DNA from: Palleronia caenipelagi
Lineage (GTDB): Bacteria; Pseudomonadota; Alphaproteobacteria; Rhodobacterales; Rhodobacteraceae
Direction of reading: 5' to 3'
Length of the DNA stretch: 39,868 nt
Assembly: GCF_007004065.1 (NCBI RefSeq)
Contig: NZ_VFSV01000030.1
Span: forward strand, 1 to 39,868
This document shows positions 8,150 through 15,265 of this stretch, piece by piece. The position numbers were made by a program, and so were the translations under genes. Each line of letters starts with the position of its first letter. The first letter of the stretch is position 1. Under the pieces are notes generated by a model. The model saw only the letters and a program-made list of their open reading frames with translations. It did no database searches and had not been told where the DNA came from.

Positions 8150-10038
8150 GCGCTTTCCTTGTCAGAGGTCTCCGGGGCGTGGCGTATCTGGGCGGCCAAT
8201 CGGACGGAGGCGTTTCGCGCCCCATAGCCGCGGTAGCCGCCGCGCCGCTCCACAATTTCAAAGAAGAACCCGCCGAAGATTGCGCGACTGAAGATCTGGA
8301 AAAACTCCGCCCCGCCGCGCCGTGCATAGAGGATCTGCTCCGCTGCGAGCCGCGCCACAAGCGCACCGTCGAGAGCATAGCGGGCGGCCAGATCGGCGTA
8401 GTAATTGGGCGAGATCTCCAGCCTGGGGAACTGCCGCTCCGCCAGACGCTCGGAGGTTTCGAAGATATCGTCGGTCGAAAGGGCGATATGCTGCACCCCG
8501 GCCTCGGCCCCGGACAGGAAAGACGCCGCGAAACTGCGGCGGCCCTCAGCCCCGTTCAAGACCAGCCGCACCTCGCCCTCGGGGGTCTCAATGGCCTGCG
8601 AGTGCAGCACGCCAGAGGGATCGGCCACATCCACGCCGGGCAGCTTCGCCATGTCGAAGGTTGACAGATAATAGAGCAGCCAGCTCTGCATATCCTCGTG
8701 GCGCATGGTCTGCGCCACATGATCAATGCGCCGCAGCCCGGCCGGTCGGGTGGCAGTGGTTTTTGGCACCGGCTGAAAGTCGATATCCCAGACCTTCAGG
8801 AGCGAGGTCTTTTCGTCGATGAAATGGACCACATTGCCGCCGACGCCACGGATAGCGGGGATATCAAGCTCGCCCGTAGCCACTGGCTGGGAGAAGCGCG
8901 GCGCGCCCAGAGCCGTGGCGCGGGCCACCGTCTGATCCGCATCCCCCACCCGCAGCGCCATGTCGCAGACGGTGGGGCCGTGGCGCTCAAAGGCATCGCG
9001 GGCAAAGCCGGTGGTCTCAGTGTTCACCAGAATGTTGATCGCACCCTGCCGCCACAGCTCAACCGATTTCGAGACATGCCGCCGCTCCATGCGGAACCCC
9101 ATGGCAGACAAAAGCCCGGTGAGCTCCGCCGCGCTTGTCTCATCTGCGGCGAACTCGATGAACTCGAACCCCGCCGCCTCTACGCGGTCGGGCAGATCCG
9201 GGATTGGCAGGGGCAGCTCCGGCTCACTCCGCGCGACGGTGTCGAGCAGGTTGACCAGCGCCCGGTAGCCGTCCCGCGCCATGTGGCTTGAACCGGGCAA
9301 GGGGCTGGTCTCGTTCACACGCGCCACCGACCACGGGCCGCGATAGCCGCTGCGGGCAAGCACCCGGACGAAGGCGGCAAGGTTCAGCACGCCCTGCCCC
9401 GGCATCAACCCGAAATGGTGCTTGAGCGCGCGGATCTCCGGCCCCGTGCCCGGCGCGTCCGAGAGCTGGACATGGAACAGCCGGTCCCCCGGAATTTCGC
9501 GGTAATGGGCGGGCTTGGTGCCGTCGGCGAGAGAGAAATAGCTGTTCAGCGCCAGTCCCAGAGCCTCGGAGCCAACCCGCTCGACCAGCGCCAGAGCGTG
9601 CGTGTCGTGGGTCACATGGGCCGCCCATGGCAGCGCCAGATAGGCCAGCCGCAGCCCCCGCTGAGCCGCCCTTTCCGCCGCCTCCGCCAGATCGGCGGCG
9701 ATGACCGTGTCATCGGCGGAACTGACCGGCTCCGACGACGCACCGATCAGCAAAAGCCCGATCCCCAGAGCCTCCATCAGATCGAATTTTCGCTCCAGCC
9801 GGGCAAAGGCGCGGTCCCGCGCCTGACCCGATAGCCCCTCTAAGTCGTGGAACGGCTTGAGCAAATGGATCGTCAGCCCGAGCTCCTCCACCAGCGCCCG
9901 CAGCTCCTTCGCCGTGCCGTGCCAGGCGGTAAAATCCGGCTCGTGCAGTTCAACCCCGGTGAACCCCGCCCCGGAGATGGCGCGCAGCTTCGTCGCCAGA
10001 TCGCCGGGGATCGAGGTGGTGGAGATGGTCAGCGACAT
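8146..10038 (-). CDS. QuiC1-like fusion: TIM-barrel dehydratase plus HPPD-like VOC domains
   Basis: This 630-aa protein has two parts. Residues 1 to about 275 form a sugar-phosphate-isomerase-like TIM barrel (starting SLTISTTSIPGDLATKLRAI). Residues from about 300 on form a vicinal-oxygen-chelate pair like 4-hydroxyphenylpyruvate dioxygenase, with metal-ligand segments RRIDHVAQTM, GVQHIALSTDDI and GGFFFEIVERRGGYRGYG (two His and a Glu). This fusion is the architecture of bacterial QuiC1-type 3-dehydroshikimate dehydratase, which makes protocatechuate. No other protocatechuate-pathway gene is visible here, so the substrate may differ. ATG 10038 shares its A with the DctM stop (TGATG), and the end overlaps the next gene by 4 bp, so it is translated as part of the TRAP operon. 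Confidence 0.8.
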   Translation of the reverse strand: MSLTISTTSIPGDLATKLRAISGAGFTGVELHEPDFTAWHGTAKELRALVEELGLTIHLLKPFHDLEGLSGQARDRAFARLERKFDLMEALGIGLLLIGASSEPVSSADDTVIAADLAEAAERAAQRGLRLAYLALPWAAHVTHDTHALALVERVGSEALGLALNSYFSLADGTKPAHYREIPGDRLFHVQLSDAPGTGPEIRALKHHFGLMPGQGVLNLAAFVRVLARSGYRGPWSVARVNETSPLPGSSHMARDGYRALVNLLDTVARSEPELPLPIPDLPDRVEAAGFEFIEFAADETSAAELTGLLSAMGFRMERRHVSKSVELWRQGAINILVNTETTGFARDAFERHGPTVCDMALRVGDADQTVARATALGAPRFSQPVATGELDIPAIRGVGGNVVHFIDEKTSLLKVWDIDFQPVPKTTATRPAGLRRIDHVAQTMRHEDMQSWLLYYLSTFDMAKLPGVDVADPSGVLHSQAIETPEGEVRLVLNGAEGRRSFAASFLSGAEAGVQHIALSTDDIFETSERLAERQFPRLEISPNYYADLAARYALDGALVARLAAEQILYARRGGAEFFQIFSRAIFGGFFFEIVERRGGYRGYGARNASVRLAAQIRHAPETSDKESA

Positions 10039-11333
10039 CAGCCCTGATACCCCAGAAGGCGCGGCAGCCAGAGCACCAGATCCGGCGAGAACATCATGAC
10101 AAGCAGCGCCACGACCAACACCGCGAGGAAGGCCCAGACCTCATGGATGATCTCCTTGAGCGGGATGCCCGTCACCGCGTTGATGACGAAAAGCAGGATG
10201 CCGTAGGGCGGTGTTATCAGGCCGATCATGGAGTTCACCACCACCAGTACGCCGAAATGCACGAGATTGATGCCAAGCGCCTGACAGCTCGGGATGAAGA
10301 GCGGCACGATGACGAGGATGATCGTGGTCGCGTCAAGGATACAGCCGAGGAGCAGAATCAGCGCATTGACCATCAGAAGGAAGGCGATGGGGCCAATGTC
10401 AGAGCCTTCGAGCACGGCGGAGATCGCTTGTGGGATCTGCTCGGAGATGACGATGAAGTTCAGGATGAACGCCCCGCCGATCACCACACCGACCGCTGCG
10501 GAAGAGCGCGCGCTGTCCACAAAGACCCGAAAGAGGCCGCGCAGGGACAGGGCACGGTAGAACAGCACCGCCAGCAACAATGCGTAGAACGCGGCGACGG
10601 CGGCAGCTTCGGTCGGGGTCGTGACACCCCCGTAGATCCCGTAAAGCAGGATCACCGGCATCAGCAACGCCGGGAACGCGTTGGCGGTCTTGCGGGGCAG
10701 CTCCTTCAGCGGCACCGGCTCTTCGATGGCAAAGCCCCGGCGGGCGGCCATGTAGCTATTCATCGCCATGAGCACGACCCCCATCAGAAGGCCCGGCACG
10801 ATCCCCGCGAGGAACAGCGCGCCGATAGAGGCCTTTGAGACCAGCGCATAGAGCACCATGGGGATCGAGGGCGGAATGATTGGGCCGATGGTGGCCGACG
10901 CCGCGGTGATCGCGGCGGCATACCCGCGCGGATAACGCCCGCCCTTGGTCATCATTTCGATGATGATTTTGCCGATGCCGGCCGCATCCGCGACGGCCGA
11001 TCCGGACATGCCGGAGAAGATCAGGGACGAGACCACATTCACATGCCCCAGCCCGCCCTTGAAGCGGCCCACGGCGGCGACACAGAAATTCAGCAGCCGG
11101 TCGGTGATCGAGCCCGCGTTCATGATGTTGGCGGCGACGATGAAGAGCGGCACGGCGAGCAGGATGGTGCTCTTGTAGAAGCCTTGCAGGATCTTCTCGG
11201 CGGCGAGCGAAATATCCATTCCCGCGAGACCGAGATAGACGATCGAGGCGAGGCCGATCGCATAGCCGATCGGCGTCCCGATCCCGGCGAGGAAGAACAG
11301 CGTGATCAGGCAGGACAGCAGCTCGAAGCTCAT
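10038..11333 (-). CDS. dctM: TRAP transporter large permease (DctM-type)
   Basis: This 431-aa, highly hydrophobic protein is of normal DctM length. Family signatures include GTPIGYAIGLAS near the N-terminus, FSGMSGSAVADAAGIGKIII (the conserved signature loop), ASATIGPIIPPSIPMVLYA, and GLITPPYGILLFVINAVTG near the C-terminus. It is the ion-coupled inner-membrane channel subunit that takes substrate from the periplasmic DctP protein using a sodium or proton gradient. Its ATG overlaps the dctQ stop by 4 bp and its stop overlaps the next gene start. The generic symbol denotes subunit type, not C4-dicarboxylate specificity. Confidence 0.93.
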   Translation of the reverse strand: MSFELLSCLITLFFLAGIGTPIGYAIGLASIVYLGLAGMDISLAAEKILQGFYKSTILLAVPLFIVAANIMNAGSITDRLLNFCVAAVGRFKGGLGHVNVVSSLIFSGMSGSAVADAAGIGKIIIEMMTKGGRYPRGYAAAITAASATIGPIIPPSIPMVLYALVSKASIGALFLAGIVPGLLMGVVLMAMNSYMAARRGFAIEEPVPLKELPRKTANAFPALLMPVILLYGIYGGVTTPTEAAAVAAFYALLLAVLFYRALSLRGLFRVFVDSARSSAAVGVVIGGAFILNFIVISEQIPQAISAVLEGSDIGPIAFLLMVNALILLLGCILDATTIILVIVPLFIPSCQALGINLVHFGVLVVVNSMIGLITPPYGILLFVINAVTGIPLKEIIHEVWAFLAVLVVALLVMMFSPDLVLWLPRLLGYQG

Positions 11334-11872
11334 TTTGCAGACTCCTGCGCGTGCAACTCATCCACGACGAGCTCGATTTCGGTTTTCGGGGGACCGTTGC
11401 GCCAGGTGTCGATGAACATCCACGTGTAGCGGACGATCAGCGCCAGCATGAACACCGCGTAGATCGAGAACACGTCGCGCAGCGGGATCTTCTGGTCCGT
11501 GAACGGGTTGCGCACCGTGGTGGTTTTGCGGATCTTCATCCAGTCAATGTAATCCCAGGTGGGCAGGAACGCGTAGAGCATCAACCCGACCACCGCCGCC
11601 GCAGAGATCAGCGTCATCACCCGGCGCACCGGACGCGGGCAGGCGAGGTAGAGGATGTCGAATTTCACCTGATCGCGGTCTCGGACAACGAAGGCGCAGG
11701 AAAAAAAGATCACCCAGACCCAGAGAATGCCGATCAGCTCCAGCGTCCATCCAGCGGGTTCAAAGAAATACCGCAGGATGATCTGATACATGAAGATCAC
11801 GAAAATGGCCGCCAGCATGCTTCCGGCAATGATTTCGGCCACGCGGGACAGCCCGCTCAGAAACGCTCTCAT
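11330..11872 (-). CDS. dctQ: TRAP transporter small permease (DctQ-type)
   Basis: This 180-aa membrane protein has four predicted hydrophobic helices (about residues 13-35, 45-65, 85-105 and 135-155), as expected of DctQ. The segment MYQIILRYFFEPAGWTLELI is the typical family N-terminal motif (xQVxxRYxF...W..E). It pairs with DctM in the inner membrane. The start at 11872 is supported by AGGAG a few bases upstream. It lies 65 bp downstream of dctP, behind a strong hairpin that probably lowers its expression relative to the binding protein. Confidence 0.92.
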   Translation of the reverse strand: MRAFLSGLSRVAEIIAGSMLAAIFVIFMYQIILRYFFEPAGWTLELIGILWVWVIFFSCAFVVRDRDQVKFDILYLACPRPVRRVMTLISAAAVVGLMLYAFLPTWDYIDWMKIRKTTTVRNPFTDQKIPLRDVFSIYAVFMLALIVRYTWMFIDTWRNGPPKTEIELVVDELHAQESAK

Positions 11873-11894
11873 CGGCTCCTCCCGCGATGTCTGG

Positions 11895-11927
11895 AAAAAG
11901 TGCTCCCGGCCGATGACCGGCCGGGAG
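11895..11927 (-). terminator. Hairpin between dctP and dctQ (partial terminator or mRNA stabiliser)
   Basis: A perfect 10-bp GC-rich stem (CTCCCGGCCG / CGGCCGGGAG, 5-nt loop, 11903-11927) lies in the 65-bp dctP-dctQ gap. On the minus strand it is followed after a few bases by five T residues (11899-11895). Such structures after a binding-protein gene commonly let that gene be expressed more than the permease genes. Whether it terminates or protects the mRNA cannot be decided here. Confidence 0.7.
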
Positions 11928-11937
11928 GGAGATGGGA

Positions 11938-12948
11938 TTAGTTGCCCAGAGCGTTGATTTTTTCGAGGACACCCTCGGGCCAGCTCGCCGCAAACTCGCT
12001 GCCCTTATAGGCGTTCTGAACCGTCTCACGGAACGCAGCCACGTCGGGTTCGTAGATTTCGAGACCCTGTTCCTTGAGGAACGCGCCCAGCTCATCTTCG
12101 AGCTGCAACTGCTTCTGGCGACCGGCTTCTGCGGCGGCATCGGCGGCTTTCTGAACCGTCTCTTGCTGCTCCGGGGTCATGCCGTCCCAGGTCGCCTTGG
12201 AGATCGCGATGTAGTTGAGGTCAACCAGATGGGAGGTCAGCACGATCTGCTTGGTCACCTCATAGAATTTCATATCCACGGTGGTGGGCAGCGGGTTATC
12301 CTGACCGTCGATGGAGCCGGTGGACAGGCCCGTATAGACCTCAGCGAAGGCCATCGGGGTCGGAGACGCGCCCAGCGCCTTGCCGAGGAACTGCCACGCA
12401 TCGGTGCCCGGCATCCGCAGGTTCACCCCGGCCATGTCCTCAGGAGTCATGACGGTCAGTTCGTCCTTGGGGGCGCGCAGGTTGAGCTGGCGACGGCCCA
12501 GATACATGACCGAGAGCAGCTTCACCCCGAGTTCGTCCTCAGTCTTCTGCTTGAACGGCTCCATCAGCTCGTCATTGAAGACGGCAACCTGATGGGCCGC
12601 ATCCTGATGTACGTAACCCGTCGCGAAGATCGAAAACTCGGGGAAAAACTGTGCCAGCTCCTGCGCCGAGGTGATCGACATCTCCAGATTGCCCCGGCTG
12701 ATCGCGTCAAGCTCGGTGCCCTGGGCAAAGATAGTACCGTTATAGCTGGGCTCGTAATCTGCAAATTCGGCAACCATGGGGGCGAAGACCTCCGCCATGG
12801 CGACGGACCGCTGGTCGGTATCGGAGCCGGACGTGGCCAGACGCAGCTGGATCTTGTCCTCCGCAAATGCACTGCCAGCACCCAGCGCCAGCGTGCCTGC
12901 AGCCATCATGAGCGAGAGCGTCGCGCGGCGGGTAAATTTCGAGATCAT
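11938..12948 (-). CDS. dctP: TRAP transporter periplasmic solute-binding protein (DctP-type)
   Basis: This 336-aa protein has a Sec signal peptide (RR...LSLMMAAGTLALGAGSAFA, cleavage probably before Glu30). The mature part shows the DctP family core: NLRMPGTDAWQFLGKALGAS with the conserved substrate-carboxylate-binding Arg, PMAFAEVYTGLSTGSIDGQD, and a basic C-terminal region. It captures the substrate in the periplasm for the DctQM permease. The start is supported by GGAGG with 5-nt spacing. A candidate operator lies at 13031-13043, about 83 bp upstream, so this gene probably opens its own transcription unit rather than depending on the Gfo/Idh gene before it. The conserved Arg points to a carboxylate substrate, though some family members bind other compounds. 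Confidence 0.92.
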   Translation of the reverse strand: MISKFTRRATLSLMMAAGTLALGAGSAFAEDKIQLRLATSGSDTDQRSVAMAEVFAPMVAEFADYEPSYNGTIFAQGTELDAISRGNLEMSITSAQELAQFFPEFSIFATGYVHQDAAHQVAVFNDELMEPFKQKTEDELGVKLLSVMYLGRRQLNLRAPKDELTVMTPEDMAGVNLRMPGTDAWQFLGKALGASPTPMAFAEVYTGLSTGSIDGQDNPLPTTVDMKFYEVTKQIVLTSHLVDLNYIAISKATWDGMTPEQQETVQKAADAAAEAGRQKQLQLEDELGAFLKEQGLEIYEPDVAAFRETVQNAYKGSEFAASWPEGVLEKINALGN

Positions 12949-13030
12949 GGTATCCTCCCTGTATGATCCATTCGTCGCTTTTGACTGAAGATTAGACCAG
13001 CCATTTCACTTTTTGCAATATGTTTTGCAA

Positions 13031-13043
13031 AATATCGGATATT
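13031..13043. promoter_or_regulatory. Candidate GntR operator, copy 2
   Basis: AATATCGGATATT, the reverse complement of copies 1 and 3, lies directly after the stop codon of the Gfo/Idh gene (13044) and about 83 bp before dctP. Its placement at the head of the TRAP unit supports a regulatory role. Confidence 0.75.
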
Positions 13044-14132
13044 CTATCCGGTAAACTGCAAGGTTTTTTCCCTTTCCGGCAGGTCGAGCGCGGTGATGGT
13101 CACCCCCGTGCCGGTCAGACAAGCGGTTTGCAGAGCTTCGAGCACTTGCATAGTGCGCAGGCCCTCGCGTCCGCTGACCAGTGGCTGAGCCTCCCCGCGG
13201 ATCACCTCTGCAAAGTGGCGGATCTGATTGATCAGAGGGTCGGAGTTCTCTCGAACCAGCGAGGTCGCCGCGATATCGCTCCACCAGTCCGGGCGCTCTC
13301 CCGTGTGCGACCAGACCCGCAGGTCGGGCACCGAAATGGCTCCGGTGCTCCCGCCGATCATATAGCAACTCTCTTGCGTCGCCGGGTAAATGGGGTTCTC
13401 GCCCGAAGTCAGCTCCCAACTCCAGGGCGACGCGATGCTGTCGGAGACGGTGATCGTCCCGATAGCGCCACTCTCGAACCGAAGCACCGCCGCCGCCACG
13501 TCCTCATTCTCATAACCCCGGCGTGACGGAGCCGCCTGCCCCTGCACGCTGACCACATCGCCACAGAGATAGCGGATCAGGTCCACGTCATGGACCAGAT
13601 TGACCGAAATCGGACCCGCCCCGAATTTTTTGCGCCAGGGTGCCGCGTCGAAGTAGTCGTCAGGCTTGTGAAACCAGCAGGTCGCATGGATGGCGCGCAC
13701 ATCACCGATCCGTCCGGCATCGATGACTTCGCGCGCCTTTTGGATCAAGGGATTGTGCCGGCGATGGTGACCGACCAGCAGCGGCACGCCGCGCGCCTCA
13801 GAGGCCCGGACCAGCGCCAGCGCATCCTCGGCGCGGGTGGTCAGAGGCTTCTCGATCAGCGCCGGAATTCCTGCCGTCACACAGGCCGAACCCATCTCCG
13901 CATGCAGCAACGTGGGCGTTGCAATGATGACGCCGTCCACCGTTTCGGCTGTGAACAACGCTTCGAGTGTGTCAAAACAGGGCAGCCCTCGCCGCACAGC
14001 AAAGGCTCGTCCGGCTTCCGAGGGATCGACCACAGCCGACAGGCTGACATCGCGCATATGCTCCATCGCGGCAGCATGGCGTTTGCCGATCAGGCCCACC
14101 CCCGCGATCGCTAATTTCAAGGATTGCGACAC
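13044..14132 (-). CDS. Gfo/Idh/MocA-family oxidoreductase
   Basis: This 362-aa protein has the family's N-terminal Rossmann fold (LAIAGVGLIGKRHAAAM), the VDGVIIATPTLLHAEM segment, the catalytic-Lys motif EKPLTT, and a C-terminal domain with NLVHDVDLIRYLCGD, whose His-Asp corresponds to the family active site. Members oxidise or reduce hydroxyl groups of sugars, cyclitols and similar polyols with NAD(P). The start is GTG 14132, backed by GAGGAG six bases upstream; an upstream extension to 14204 has no such support. It is divergent from the GntR regulator with an operator in between, so it probably catalyses the first oxidation of the imported substrate (inference). Confidence 0.88.
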   Translation of the reverse strand: MSQSLKLAIAGVGLIGKRHAAAMEHMRDVSLSAVVDPSEAGRAFAVRRGLPCFDTLEALFTAETVDGVIIATPTLLHAEMGSACVTAGIPALIEKPLTTRAEDALALVRASEARGVPLLVGHHRRHNPLIQKAREVIDAGRIGDVRAIHATCWFHKPDDYFDAAPWRKKFGAGPISVNLVHDVDLIRYLCGDVVSVQGQAAPSRRGYENEDVAAAVLRFESGAIGTITVSDSIASPWSWELTSGENPIYPATQESCYMIGGSTGAISVPDLRVWSHTGERPDWWSDIAATSLVRENSDPLINQIRHFAEVIRGEAQPLVSGREGLRTMQVLEALQTACLTGTGVTITALDLPEREKTLQFTG

Positions 14133-14224
14133 GATTTCTCCTCGCCCCTCGGCCCCGGCAACAAGCTTGCGCAGGGATGGCCTCTGTTGCTGGCTTAATA
14201 CCAAGGATCATCGGTAATGGCAAT

Positions 14225-14237
14225 AATATCCGATATT
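14225..14237. promoter_or_regulatory. Candidate GntR operator, copy 3 (divergent promoter)
   Basis: AATATCCGATATT sits between the Gfo/Idh gene (start 14132, minus) and the GntR gene (start near 14271, plus). One bound site here could control both directions and give autoregulation. Confidence 0.78.
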
Positions 14238-14270
14238 TTCTGGAATCGCCCATAAACCGTTCGATTGAGG

Positions 14271-14990
14271 ATGGGGCCGCCCTATGCTAATCATATGCAG
14301 AAACCCGAAACAGCGGACGTTTTCATGGATGAGCCGGCCAGAACGATTGGGGCGAGCACCTATCAGCGAATCAAGCAAGATATTATCTCCGGCGCCCTGA
14401 CGCCCGGTCGAAAACTGAAGCTGACCGATCTGAAAGAGCGCTATGACACCAGCCCGTCGACTTTGCGCGAGGCCCTGAGTCGGCTGGTCAGCGCCGGGTT
14501 TGTCGAAGCCCCGGAACAGCGCGGCTTTCTCGTCGCGCCGGTCTCGCCCGAGGATCTGACGGAGATCGCTGAACTGAGGGTGTTACTTGAGACCCACGCC
14601 CTGACCCTCTCGATCCAGAACGGGGACACGGAATGGGAAGGCGATCTGGTCGCAGCCTATCACAAACTGCGTCTGATGGAGCAGAAGATGCTCTCCGGCG
14701 ACGAGAGCGAGAAAGTGCAGTGGAAGCGCTATGACTGGGAATTTCACGAGACGCTGATCCGGGCCTGTAAATCCAGTAACCTCCTGGCGCTCCATGCGCG
14801 GCTCTACGAGAAATATCTCAGGTATCAGATGCTTGTCCTGACCTATCGTGGCGAAGATGCGGCAGAAGAACATCGCAAGATGTTTGAAGCCGCATTGGCC
14901 CGGGATACCGCAACAGCTGCAGCCGTTCTGGAAGCGCATGTTCTGAACGGTTTGCAACACACATTGGCCGCGATGGGAGCTCAGAGCTAG
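14271..14990 (+). CDS. GntR-family transcriptional regulator (FadR/FCD subfamily)
   Basis: About 239 aa. The N-terminal winged helix reads TYQRIKQDIISGALTPGRKL, then KERYDTSPSTLREALSRLVS (recognition helix) and GFVEAPEQRGFLVAPVS (wing). The C-terminal all-helical FCD ligand-binding domain begins around EIAELRVLLETHAL and has WEFHETLIRAC and an AxxxxxAHVLNGL end. Such regulators are usually repressors released by a pathway metabolite. The start is uncertain: ATG 14271 and 14295 are both possible, and a TTG at 14265 is in frame; none has a clear ribosome-binding site. The three AATATCSGATATT copies at its own promoter and at the catabolic promoters are its probable targets. The 275 bp after it, up to 15265, hold nothing recognised. 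Confidence 0.9.
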   Translation: MGPPYANHMQKPETADVFMDEPARTIGASTYQRIKQDIISGALTPGRKLKLTDLKERYDTSPSTLREALSRLVSAGFVEAPEQRGFLVAPVSPEDLTEIAELRVLLETHALTLSIQNGDTEWEGDLVAAYHKLRLMEQKMLSGDESEKVQWKRYDWEFHETLIRACKSSNLLALHARLYEKYLRYQMLVLTYRGEDAAEEHRKMFEAALARDTATAAAVLEAHVLNGLQHTLAAMGAQS

Positions 14991-15265
14991 CCGGGGCGTT
15001 CTCAGAATTTGGAGACTTGACGCCGAGGCCCGTCCCATCGGCTCTGACGTCGGTATTTTGCGGATGTGATCAGCTGCTTTGACGACCGGCCACTGGGATG
15101 ACACATCCCGGGCAATGACCGCGCGAAATGATCCACGAAGCGAAAGCTGACACGGCGTATTCGGAGCCATGACCGGCGGACCCCTCGTCCAGAGGGCCGC
15201 CGGCATCAATCACTCACCGCATTGTCTCGGAGGCCGTCGTCCAACTTGCATGGCGTCCTCTCAGA

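Noticed and set aside
3074-14132. Inositol (iol) catabolic operon
   Set aside because: Gfo/Idh, TIM-barrel and ThDP proteins are present, but there is no IolB, IolC or IolJ-like gene. The citryl-CoA-lyase-like and QuiC1-like genes do not belong to that pathway.
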